DNA from: UMGS1696 sp964621165
GTDB taxonomy: Bacteria; Bacillota; Clostridia; Oscillospirales; CAG-272
DNA: 64,000 nucleotides
NCBI GenBank assembly: GCA_964621165.1
Contig: CAZULC010000003.1
Span: 1 to 64,000, forward strand
Direction of reading: 5' to 3'
Numbering within the stretch: position 1 is the first letter of the stretch; each line of letters opens with the position of its first letter. The notes under the pieces are model-generated. The model did no database searches. It was not told where the DNA came from and saw nothing but the letters and a program-made list of their open reading frames with translations. The position numbers and the translations under genes are program-made. Shown here piece by piece: positions 1 to 7,501 of this stretch.

Positions 1-69
1 CATTATATCATACTTTGCGAGGGTTTTCCTTTTATTTTTCGTCGAACTCACGTTATTTTATGTAAATTT

Positions 70-2079
70 TCAGAAAATCAGCGAGCCGACCTGATATATA
101 AGACAGGCAACAAGCCAAGCCACGCCGCACTGCATGATTACCACGCCTACTGTTTTAATCTTCGAGCCAAGCTCCCGGTTGATTGTAGCCACAGCCGCGA
201 CACAGGGAGTGTAGAGCAGGGTGAACACGAGGAACGAAGCCGCGGACAGAGTGGTGAACATTCCCGACAGAGCCGTGTCAAGATTTGCTACATTTGTACC
301 GAGAAGCACTGCCATTGTGGAAACCACAGCTTCCTTTGCCGTGAATCCGGAGATAAGGGAGGTTGCCGCTCTCCAATCGCCGAATCCGAGTGGCTTGAAA
401 ATGGGCGCGATAAACTGACCCACAAGTGCGAGAAGACTGTCGCTGCTGTCCTCAACCACATAAAGCCGCGTGTTGAAGGTCTGCAAGAACCAGATGATTA
501 TAGTTGCGATGAAGATGATTCCGAACGCGCGCTGGATGAAGTCCTTCGCCTTGTCCCAGAGAAGGAGAGCCACACTTTTCGGTGAAGGGAAGCGGTAGTT
601 GGGAAGCTCCATTACAAAGGGAACCGGCTGACCCTTGAACCTTGTCTTCGATAGAATCAAAGACAGCACCACGCCAAGCACAATGCCGAAGACGTACAGC
701 AGAATCATCACCAGAGCCGCATGGTTCGGGAAGAACGCTGCTGAAAAAGTAGCGTAAATCGGGATTTTTGCAGAGCAGCTCATGTAAGGAGTCAAAAGTA
801 TGGTCATCTTCCGGTCGCGGTCGGAGGAAACGGTTCTTGTCGCCATGATAGCTGGAACGGAACATCCGAATCCAATCAGCATTGGCACAAAGCTGCGCCC
901 GGATAAGCCGATTTTCCGCAGAGCCTTGTCCATGACGAACGCAACCCGCGCCATATATCCCGTGTCCTCGAGGATTGACAAAAAGAAGAACAGGGTCACG
1001 ATAATCGGCAGAAATGACAACACGCTTCCCACTCCGGCGAAAATACCGTCAATCACCAGCGAATGCACAACCGGATTCACTCCAAACGCCGTCAGTCCGC
1101 TGTCAACAACCGAGGTTAAAGCGTCAATTCCAAGGGACAGTAAATCCGACAGGTACGCGCCGATTACGTTGAACGTCAGCCAGAACACAAAAAACATGAT
1201 TCCGATGAACACAGGGATTGCGGTGTACTTTCCCGTGAGAATCCTGTCCATCTTCATACTACGCCGGTGTTCCGCACTCTCGTGTGCCTTGACAACCGAC
1301 GACTCCACAACCTTTTCAATGAAATCGTACCGCATTGCCGCCAGAGCCGCGTTTCTGTCAAGTTCCGTGCTGTCTTCCATTTCAACAACACAGTGTTCGA
1401 TAAGCTCCACCTCGTTCTGGTCAAGCTCCAGCCTGTCGATGATGTCCTGGTCCCCCTCGATCAGCTTTGACACACAGAACCGGGAAGGAACCCCTAACTT
1501 GTCCGCGTGGTCGTCAATCAGGTGAACAACGGCGTGGATGCAGCGGTGAACCGGTGAGTTGTTGCCGCAGAAGTCCCACACCTTGGGCTTGATTTTGTTC
1601 TTCGCCACGGTTACAGCTTGGTCAATCAGCTCCGACACACCTTCTCCCTTGGCCGCACTGATTGGAACCACGGGAATGCCGAGAGCCTCGCTCATCTTCC
1701 GGATGTCAACCGTGCCGCCGTTTGAGCGAACCTCGTCCATCATGTTCAGGGCAAGCACCATTGGAATGGACAGTTCTATTAACTGTAACGTCAGGTATAA
1801 GTTTCTCTCTATGTTTGTGGCGTCTACTATGTTTATAATTCCGTCCGGCTTCTCGTTGATGATGAAGTCCCGGGAGACAATCTCCTCCTGCGTATATGGA
1901 CGGAGGGAGTAAATTCCGGGAAGGTCAACCACGCTGCAGTTTTTGACTCCTCTGACCTCACCGACTTTCTGGTCAACCGTCACGCCGGGGAAGTTTCCCA
2001 CATGCTGATTGGAACCGGTGAGGCAGTTGAAAAGGGTGGTCTTGCCGCAGTTCTGGTTCCCCGCAAGAGCAAAAATCAT
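70..2079 (-). CDS. feoB: Ferrous iron transporter B (FeoB)
   Basis: Fe(II) importer of the cytoplasmic membrane, 669 residues, a normal length for Firmicutes FeoB. The N-terminus is a G-protein domain: P-loop GNQNCGKTT near residues 7-15, G3 motif DLPG near 53, and NMMD as the G4 equivalent near 111. A helical linker follows to about residue 275, then a multi-spanning membrane region containing the two Gate segments, including the conserved stretches FLPIIVTLFFFLSILEDTGY and GCSVPAIMATRT. The start codon overlaps the feoA stop (ATGA), so the two are translationally coupled. Family and function are clear; ferrous iron as substrate is inferred from the family. Confidence 0.97.
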   Translation of the reverse strand: MIFALAGNQNCGKTTLFNCLTGSNQHVGNFPGVTVDQKVGEVRGVKNCSVVDLPGIYSLRPYTQEEIVSRDFIINEKPDGIINIVDATNIERNLYLTLQLIELSIPMVLALNMMDEVRSNGGTVDIRKMSEALGIPVVPISAAKGEGVSELIDQAVTVAKNKIKPKVWDFCGNNSPVHRCIHAVVHLIDDHADKLGVPSRFCVSKLIEGDQDIIDRLELDQNEVELIEHCVVEMEDSTELDRNAALAAMRYDFIEKVVESSVVKAHESAEHRRSMKMDRILTGKYTAIPVFIGIMFFVFWLTFNVIGAYLSDLLSLGIDALTSVVDSGLTAFGVNPVVHSLVIDGIFAGVGSVLSFLPIIVTLFFFLSILEDTGYMARVAFVMDKALRKIGLSGRSFVPMLIGFGCSVPAIMATRTVSSDRDRKMTILLTPYMSCSAKIPIYATFSAAFFPNHAALVMILLYVFGIVLGVVLSLILSKTRFKGQPVPFVMELPNYRFPSPKSVALLLWDKAKDFIQRAFGIIFIATIIIWFLQTFNTRLYVVEDSSDSLLALVGQFIAPIFKPLGFGDWRAATSLISGFTAKEAVVSTMAVLLGTNVANLDTALSGMFTTLSAASFLVFTLLYTPCVAAVATINRELGSKIKTVGVVIMQCGVAWLVACLIYQVGSLIF

Positions 2080-2366
2080 TTTTTCTCACTCCTCTCACTG
2101 CCGCTGACGCCGATTTTTATTTTTTTCCCGCTGTCCGACGATTCTTCGGGAATAATTTCAATCCGACGGGCGTCCTCAATCCGAAGAGTAAGCTCGTAAC
2201 CCCGTATGTGTATCTCGATCGGGTCCCCCATAGGCGCTACCTTCTGCAGCGTTACCTTTGTATTGGGAATAAGCCCCATGTCAAGCAGTCTGCACCGCAA
2301 AGCCCCTTCGCCGCCAACAGCCTTGATGACAGCGGAAGAGCCGATTTTAAGTTCGTCGAGTGTCAT
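2076..2366 (-). CDS. feoA: Ferrous iron transport protein A (FeoA)
   Basis: Small cytoplasmic SH3-like protein of 96 residues that supports FeoB-mediated Fe(II) uptake. Typical FeoA features are seen: an opening MTLDELKIG, the stretch CRLLDMGLIPNTKVTLQKVA, then GDPIEIHIRGYELTLR. The C-terminus has an extra charged tail (about residues 75-96, rich in Ser, Lys and Glu). It is the first gene of a feoAB operon, with a near-consensus promoter upstream at 2437-2465. A DtxR/MntR-type regulator is transcribed divergently about 300 bp away and may control this operon, but that link is inference. Confidence 0.95.
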   Translation of the reverse strand: MTLDELKIGSSAVIKAVGGEGALRCRLLDMGLIPNTKVTLQKVAPMGDPIEIHIRGYELTLRIEDARRIEIIPEESSDSGKKIKIGVSGSERSEKK

Positions 2367-2436
2367 AAAAAAACCTCATTTGCCGAAAACCTTTGTGTAA
2401 ATAACAGATCTCATATTAGCTCAAGCTGACACGTAT

Positions 2437-2465
2437 ATATTATCACTCCTGCACCGTCATGTCAA
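2437..2465 (-). promoter_or_regulatory. Promoter of feoAB
   Basis: On the minus strand TTGACA (2465-2460) and TAATAT (2442-2437) are separated by 17 bases, about 70 bases upstream of the feoA start. This is a near-perfect sigma-A promoter. Confidence 0.75.
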
Positions 2466-2600
2466 GTATTATTTTTCATAAAAGAATGATATTTTGTCGT
2501 TCACAAAAGGTTTATTTTTTTATAATGTAAGCGGGAGGTCAAATGTGTCAGGCAAAGCGGAATTTTTAAGCGATTCAGAATATATGTAAAAAATAAAACC

Positions 2601-2636
2601 TTGATTTCTTCATATTTTTGCGGTATACTTATACCG
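2601..2636 (+). promoter_or_regulatory. Promoter and dyad operator of the DtxR-type gene
   Basis: TTGATT (2601-2606) and TATACT (2624-2629) are spaced by 17 bases. The -10 element is buried in a perfect inverted repeat, CGGTATA-CT-TATACCG (2621-2636), with 7-base arms. A dyad over the -10 box just upstream of a metalloregulator gene is the usual arrangement for autorepression. Confidence 0.6.
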
Positions 2637-2664
2637 TAATGTTCGATAGAAAGCAGGGATTATT

Positions 2665-3057
2665 ATGGTAATACAGGAATCAGGAGAGATGTATCTTGAG
2701 ACGATACTTATACTGAGCAAAAAGAAGTCCGACGTGCGCTCAATCGACGTAGGGGAATACATGGGATTTTCCAAACCCAGCGTCAGCCGTGCCGTAGGAC
2801 TGTTGAGGGAAGGCGGATATATCACGGTTGACAAGGACGGGTTTCTGTACCTGACAGACGCGGGACGTGAGATAGCCGAAAAAATCTATGAGCGCCATAC
2901 AATGCTGACTGAGTTTCTCGTCAGAATCGGGGTATCGCCGGAGACAGCCGCTCATGACGCCTGCAAAATAGAGCATGACATAAGCGACGAGTCCTTTGAG
3001 GCAATCAAACGCCACGCAAGAGAGAAATCAGCCGCATTGGACAACAGGAATCAGTGA
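2665..3057 (+). CDS. DtxR/MntR-family metal-dependent transcriptional regulator
   Basis: Cytoplasmic metal-sensing repressor of 130 residues. The N-terminal winged helix (about residues 1-65) contains YLETILILSKKKSDVRSIDV and the recognition helix region GFSKPSVSRAVGLLREGGYI. The dimerisation/metal-binding part follows with ERHTMLTEFLVRIGV and EIEHD-like ACKIEHDISDESFEAI, the residues that bind the metal in MntR/IdeR. It lacks the third SH3-like domain, so it is the short MntR-like form. It lies divergent to feoAB. Whether it senses iron or manganese cannot be told from sequence; the feo neighbourhood favours iron. Confidence 0.9.
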   Translation: MVIQESGEMYLETILILSKKKSDVRSIDVGEYMGFSKPSVSRAVGLLREGGYITVDKDGFLYLTDAGREIAEKIYERHTMLTEFLVRIGVSPETAAHDACKIEHDISDESFEAIKRHAREKSAALDNRNQ

Positions 3058-3058
3058 A

Positions 3059-3088
3059 AAAAGAGCGTCACACAAGACGTTCTTTTTG
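3059..3088 (+). terminator. Intrinsic terminator after the DtxR-type gene
   Basis: Hairpin with arms AAGAGCGTC and GACGTTCTT around a short loop, followed by a T run. It begins just after the stop codon at 3057. Confidence 0.75.
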
Positions 3089-3098
3089 TTTGGATTAA

Positions 3099-4378
3099 TC
3101 AGATTCTACCGTCGCTGTCGACAACCGGACCTTCTTCGGTGATGATGAACACCCTGCCTTCACTTGAGGAAGAAGTGGAAATCTTCACCGTTCCGCAGTA
3201 TTGATCAACAAACGTGATGACCTCCATGGGCCTGCAGTTTACCTCATCCGAGAACACCACCTCGCCCTCACCTGCAATCCTGCCGCGGTAATCGAGGGAA
3301 TGCTTCGTCACCACCCCGTCATCAACCGCGTATAGATAATCGTCGGGAACGGTGCCGGGAATCCTTGGAAATCCGTCGTCGTCAATGTAACGACCAAATC
3401 CTCGAGAACCACCCATACCCTGCCGCCGCTGTCCACTGAAACAATGTCCTATACCCGTCGTCGTAAGAATGCCTTTTGAAATAGATTTTTCCCTTTGCCG
3501 ACCCTACAAACCCGTCGCTTTTTTGACTGGTGTAAGAATAATCTCCCGAATCCACCGTTTCCGTCACGCTGAGGTCGTAATTTGTCCTGTAAATCCCGTT
3601 TCCCAAAGCATAGTAAAACCAAAGTCCACTGATTGCCGAACCGAAAAAATTAATGCAGTCAAAGCTCAATTCGGCAAAACGCAGGTTTTCATGTCGTAAA
3701 TCAGCGTGGTTCTGTTCCCGCTGTTAAGACCTTCACCGGTTGGCTCGTCCCGGAATATGTACAGACACCCGAAAGCCGCGCAGGCAATACTCGCGTACCA
3801 GGGTAACTCAGCCACGCACTGGTTCTCGTTTTCAGCTATGTCGTACCGCATGAGGTAGTTTGAGTAGTCCAGCGAGGTTTTCGTCTTGGTGTTTACCTTA
3901 TCAGTCCGTCCGTTGTTGTACTTGCCGATGTAGTAGATATATCTGCCGTCCAAAATTCCGCCCATCAGGTTGACGTGACTGCACTTTTCTGAGTTGCTCA
4001 TCTGGCAGAGCAGATTTGGACACAGCTTGGTTTTTGTCCCGTCAGGGTAGGTCAGGTAGTTCGCGGTGGGCTGATGTTCCGATTCGCCGTCGTAGCCGTA
4101 CATACCCTCGAGGCTGATGAAACAGTCGTCCTCTACAAAATCAAAATCAAATTCGATATCCTTCAGGGAAACATAAATATTCTTGCCTATAAGCGGATTG
4201 AACTGTGTGTTTTCCTTCGATAGAAAGTTCATAGACCCGCTTGAGTAAGCTTTCCCTTGGGAGGAGTAGGAGACCTCGTCCTTGTATTCGTCGTCAAGTC
4301 CGTCCATCAAGTTTGCACACCCAGCCAGCGAAGCACACATGAAAAAAACAGTTATAAATGAAATATATTTTTTTTCAT
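3099..4378 (-). pseudogene. Frameshifted lipoprotein gene (beta-propeller-like, function unknown)
   Basis: The product is spread over at least three reading frames (3666-4340, 3382-3669 and 3099-3416), so the gene is broken. At the 5' end the signal peptide is out of frame because of an A8 homopolymer (minus strand, 4375-4368). With one more A the start reads MKKKYISFITVFFMCASLAG followed by Cys, a perfect lipoprotein signal with lipobox LAGC. The body contains short repeated blade-like pieces such as YDGES, LTYPDGTK, YIYYIGKY, VDSGGRV and VDSDGRI, typical of extracellular beta-propeller or DUF5050-like proteins. A good promoter remains upstream (4549-4577). Function unknown. Confidence 0.7.
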
Positions 4379-4447
4379 AAGATTACCTTATTTGCCGTAT
4401 AGCGGCATGCTGAAATCTACATTTGTTTTATACTTCTATTATCCCAT

Positions 4448-4532
4448 AGCGGGTAAGCCTCCGCGGGCAAAAACGGCGTTTCTTCAGCTGACACTGCCAG
4501 ATACCCCACGACGACGGAACATAAGCTCCCGT
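4448..4532 (+). repeat. Dispersed repeat element, copy D
   Basis: Member of the six-copy family. It contains CCGCGGGCAAAAACGGC, then TTCTTCAGCTGA, CCCCACGACGACGG and AAGCTCCCG in the same order and spacing as copies at 8535 and 51330. It lies in the 5' leader of the broken lipoprotein gene, just downstream of that gene's promoter. Confidence 0.8.
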
Positions 4533-4548
4533 AAAATCACATCAACTT

Positions 4549-4577
4549 ATTGTACCATGTAGTTTGTAAAATGTCAA
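4549..4577 (-). promoter_or_regulatory. Promoter of the broken lipoprotein gene
   Basis: Minus-strand TTGACA (4577-4572), 17-base spacer, TACAAT (4554-4549). The predicted transcript start falls about 10 bases before repeat copy D. The stretch 4379-4680 holds this promoter, copy D and the hairpin at about 4614-4650; I see no gene in it. Confidence 0.6.
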
Positions 4578-4613
4578 TGAGTACAACATAAAAATGTAAA
4601 GATGTAAAATATA

Positions 4614-4652
4614 AACGGCCGCTTCCATGACGGAAAATGACCGCTTTTTTTA
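4614..4652. terminator. Possible terminator downstream of the GDPD gene
   Basis: Imperfect GC-rich hairpin (CGGCCGCTTCC paired with GGAAAATGACCG) with a T7 run on the plus side and a weaker T-rich stretch on the minus side. It lies about 30 bases beyond the stop codon of the minus-strand gene at 4681. Confidence 0.45.
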
Positions 4653-4680
4653 TTAAATAAATGCGATAGCTTGGATTATG

Positions 4681-5529
4681 TTACTGCACCGCTGTGTGAG
4701 CCGCCGGAATCGCCGCGTCCTTGCTTTCGATGTCGCATATATACGCGTCAAAGTAACGGCTGACCTTTTCCTCAAGCTCCTCCTGGGAATTCGGCACACC
4801 CCACGCAACGGTGGTCGCACCTAAAATCCGGTTCAGCCTGAACGAAATCTTGCGGTAGTCCTGCATGCGGTACGCCACAAAGTCCGGCTTGGCGATGAAG
4901 TTCCACATCAGGTTCTCCAGGGTCAGGGCGCAGATTTTCTGCCGTTTTTTCACCTGATTCATCTTTTTGAAGCTCTGGGCCAATATTCCGCGGGCTACAT
5001 TTTTGTCAAACTTCTTGTACTTCCGCACGAACATTGGGTTGAAGGACTCGATTGCGTACTCGCCGTGGTAATCCTTCATGATACCGTAAAGCGCACGCGG
5101 CATCTCCCACACAATGTGAAGCTCGTTCTTCATCTCCACAATCAGCGGAACTTTACCGTCAACCACCTCAAGAACCTCCGTCAGAAGGGGGATTTTCTCG
5201 TCCGTACCAAGCAGTCTCAGAGCCGAAATTTCCTCGTAGGTCAGCTCGATCACCTTCCTGTCAACGCCGCACATCCGCAGAAGGTTTTCGTCGTGGAATA
5301 CCACAAGACGGCGGTCACGGGTGAACTGCACATCCAGCTCGATTCCCACACCCGCCTGTGCGGCAGCCTTAAAAGAGGGAATGGAGTTTTCGGGAACCGT
5401 TTTGTTGTCGTGGATTCCCCGGTGTGCGAGAGGGGATGACTTGAAGGCTTCCATTTTGTTTCTGTGGCGTAGCTTTGGACATATCATGTACATGTAAAGA
5501 CTGCCGATAGCGATTAAATATTCTAACAT
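4681..5529 (-). CDS. Glycerophosphodiester phosphodiesterase, membrane-anchored
   Basis: Predicted to hydrolyse glycerophosphodiesters to glycerol 3-phosphate and an alcohol. 282 residues, with a short hydrophobic N-terminus (MLEYLIAIGSLYMYMICP) that probably anchors it. The GDPD catalytic signature is complete: AHRG near residue 35, PENS near 46, the metal ligands GIELDVQ near 62, and VVFHDE near 76, followed by LTEVLEVV and IVEMK. The C-terminus ends in AIPAAHTAVQ. Start chosen at the ATG preceded by AAGGAAAT. Repeat copy C lies directly upstream. Confidence 0.9.
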   Translation of the reverse strand: MLEYLIAIGSLYMYMICPKLRHRNKMEAFKSSPLAHRGIHDNKTVPENSIPSFKAAAQAGVGIELDVQFTRDRRLVVFHDENLLRMCGVDRKVIELTYEEISALRLLGTDEKIPLLTEVLEVVDGKVPLIVEMKNELHIVWEMPRALYGIMKDYHGEYAIESFNPMFVRKYKKFDKNVARGILAQSFKKMNQVKKRQKICALTLENLMWNFIAKPDFVAYRMQDYRKISFRLNRILGATTVAWGVPNSQEELEEKVSRYFDAYICDIESKDAAIPAAHTAVQ

Positions 5530-5564
5530 ATTAATATTTCCTTGAGGTTTAGCTTAGTTTATTA

Positions 5565-5650
5565 TGCGGGAGCTGTTGAATAAAAGGTAGTGGGAGCTGT
5601 CATAATTTCAGCTGAAGAAGTGCCGTATTCACCTGTCAGGGTGTCCCGAC
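5565..5650 (-). repeat. Dispersed repeat element, copy C
   Basis: On the minus strand it reads GTCGGGACACCCTGACAGG, ATACGGCACTTCTTCAGCTG, then CAGCTCCCACTACC and AACAGCTCCCGCA. It closely matches the copy inside ptsI. Its left part encodes the last residues and stop codon of the GNAT gene at 5629, and its right part lies between that gene and the GDPD gene. Confidence 0.85.
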
Positions 5651-6195
5651 CTCGGGTTATATAAAATATAGTTCAGCGCAGTTTCAGTCGTACCGATGCG
5701 TGTCTCATAGGGAGTCGTGTCAACATACTTAAACCCGCACTTCGCGATAACCCGCGCCGATTGCCGGTTGAAATCAAAGTGTCCCACCATGATGAAGTCC
5801 AGTTTTTCCGTCTCAAAAAGGTACTGAATCACGGCTTTCACCGCCTCGGGCATGAGTCCACGTCCCCAGTAGGCTTTCGACAGCACATACCCAATTTCAC
5901 GCCCCCTGAGGGATGTCAAATCGGGGTAGTTTTCTTCTCTGTAACGCTCAACCCCGAGAGAGCCGATGACCTTTCCTTCATGCTCAAGCGCGAAGACATG
6001 CTTTCCCGCGATAAAATGGTCGAGAATTTCACGCGAATTTTCAATATTCTCGTGAGGCGACCACCCCGCCATCTGCCCAACCCCGTCAACTTTTGCGTAC
6101 TCGTAAAAATCCTTGAGGTCGGACTCTCTCCAAGGACGTAAAGTCAGCCGCGGAGTGTGAAGTACAACCCCGCTTATGTCAATAGCTGCGTTCAT
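5629..6195 (-). CDS. GNAT family N-acetyltransferase (RimJ/RimL type)
   Basis: Acetyl-CoA-dependent N-acetyltransferase of 188 residues; substrate unknown. Typical RimJ/RimL features are TPRLTLRPWRESDLKDF near the N-terminus, IGSLGVERY, the acetyl-CoA loop GYVLSKAYWGRGLMPEAV, and NRQSARVIAKCGFKY near residue 145. The final residues NPRSGHPDR and the TGA stop are encoded by repeat copy C, so the native C-terminus was probably replaced by repeat sequence. About 28 bases separate it from the upstream sugar isomerase-like gene, suggesting co-transcription. Confidence 0.88.
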   Translation of the reverse strand: MNAAIDISGVVLHTPRLTLRPWRESDLKDFYEYAKVDGVGQMAGWSPHENIENSREILDHFIAGKHVFALEHEGKVIGSLGVERYREENYPDLTSLRGREIGYVLSKAYWGRGLMPEAVKAVIQYLFETEKLDFIMVGHFDFNRQSARVIAKCGFKYVDTTPYETRIGTTETALNYILYNPRSGHPDR

Positions 6196-6222
6196 AGACT
6201 TTCTCTTTTCTATAAGTCATTG

Positions 6223-6984
6223 TTATTTCAGCCCCAGCGAGGTTAGGTAATCGTAACTCTTTTTAAGACAGTCGAATGGATTCTCGCCATTGCAGTTGTC
6301 CTGCTCAACATACGCCTCTCTCGTTCCGGCTTTCTCAAACGCCGCGCAGATTTTCTCAAAATCCATGCAGTTGCCCCCGCCGATCCACTCCATGAGCATC
6401 TCGCCTTTTTCGTTTATCAGCATGTCCTTGAGATGCACCACCGGAATCCGTCCCGCTAGCCGCTTGATCTCGTCCACAACGTCATATCCGCCTGCTTTGA
6501 CCCAGTATGTATCGAGGGTGAAGCACACCTCATCGGGCGTGAAGTCGTCGGAAAGGTGGTACATAAGCGGTCTGCCATCGTCAAGCTTCGTCAGGTACTC
6601 GAAGTTGTGGTTGTGGTATGAGAACTGGAGTCCCGCTTCGTGAATCTTCTGTGCGGGAACTTTGATTTTCTCCTTGAACTCGTCGTATCCCTGCCCCCAG
6701 TCCGGCATGGAACCTAGCCCAATCACGGGACAGCCGAAGGTCTTGTGAGCGGCAATGGTGTTTTCAGTGTCACCAATGATTCTGTTGTAGTCGAAATGTG
6801 TGATGCCGCACTTCAATCCGTTCTTTTTAAGCTCCTCAGCCAGCCACTCAGGCTCGTAGGCGCAGGTTCCGGAAATCTGAACGTACTCGTATCCGATGTC
6901 GGCAACCTTCTTTAATGACTCGGAAAAGTCCCCGAGGTTCTTGCAAAAGTCTCTGATAGTATAAAACTGTGCGCCGATTCTCAT
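6223..6984 (-). CDS. Sugar phosphate isomerase/epimerase family TIM barrel
   Basis: Xylose-isomerase-like TIM barrel of 253 residues. It opens MRIGAQFYTIRDF, with YEYVQISGT, the metal-ligand regions QFSYHNHNFEY and VCFTLDTYWVKAGG, VVHLKDML, and AYVEQDN near the C-terminus. Such proteins isomerise, epimerise or dehydrate sugars or inositols; the substrate cannot be told here. Start chosen at the ATG at 6984 because it follows AAAGGAG, although the frame stays open 26 codons further. A consensus promoter lies at 7034-7062. Confidence 0.88.
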   Translation of the reverse strand: MRIGAQFYTIRDFCKNLGDFSESLKKVADIGYEYVQISGTCAYEPEWLAEELKKNGLKCGITHFDYNRIIGDTENTIAAHKTFGCPVIGLGSMPDWGQGYDEFKEKIKVPAQKIHEAGLQFSYHNHNFEYLTKLDDGRPLMYHLSDDFTPDEVCFTLDTYWVKAGGYDVVDEIKRLAGRIPVVHLKDMLINEKGEMLMEWIGGGNCMDFEKICAAFEKAGTREAYVEQDNCNGENPFDCLKKSYDYLTSLGLK

Positions 6985-7033
6985 AGCGGTCTCCTTTGAA
7001 TATAGAAAAGTATCTTTCAATTTTGTTATATAT

Positions 7034-7062
7034 ATTATCCGACTTTTTTGCGCTTTTGTCAA
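7034..7062 (-). promoter_or_regulatory. Promoter of the isomerase/acetyltransferase genes
   Basis: Minus-strand TTGACA (7062-7057), 17 bases, GATAAT (7039-7034), about 50 bases before the start at 6984. Confidence 0.65.
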
Positions 7063-7206
7063 GAGAAAATTCGTAAGTTTAATGAATACTTAATATTTAG
7101 ATTACTTCTGCGTGGACTTTAAGATAATTTTATTAATTTCACGGGTATAAAAACCATGCCTCATAGAAAAAATATAAATATCAATAGGAAAGTGAAGGTC
7201 ATAAAC

Positions 7207-7467
7207 ATGCAGAAGCTCACATATATTATAAGAGATAAAAACGGAATCCACGCACGTCCCGCCGGACTCATCGTTCAGGTGGCACGGCAGTACGAGTCAA
7301 ACCTCGCCATGAAGAACGGGGAAAAGTCCGCCGACTGCAAGAAGTTGTTTCAGGTAATGCAGCTTGGAGTGAAAGCCGGAGACGAGGTTGAAATCTCAGC
7401 CGACGGACGCGACGAGAATGAGGCAATATCGGAGCTTGGAGACGCAATGCGCGGCGCTGGCCTGTAA
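7207..7467 (+). CDS. ptsH: Phosphocarrier protein HPr
   Basis: 86-residue PTS phosphocarrier that takes phosphate from enzyme I on His15 (GIHARPAG) and passes it to EIIA. Start at the ATG at 7207, which puts the histidine at the canonical position 15. In Firmicutes HPr, Ser46 in KSIMGVMSLG is phosphorylated by HPr kinase for catabolite repression. Here the aligned segment is KKLFQVMQLG, so residue 46 is Lys and the regulatory serine is missing. ptsI follows 34 bp downstream. Confidence 0.93.
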   Translation: MQKLTYIIRDKNGIHARPAGLIVQVARQYESNLAMKNGEKSADCKKLFQVMQLGVKAGDEVEISADGRDENEAISELGDAMRGAGL

Positions 7468-7501
7468 GATTCACATTGCATAACATTTATAGGAGGAAAA
7501 C

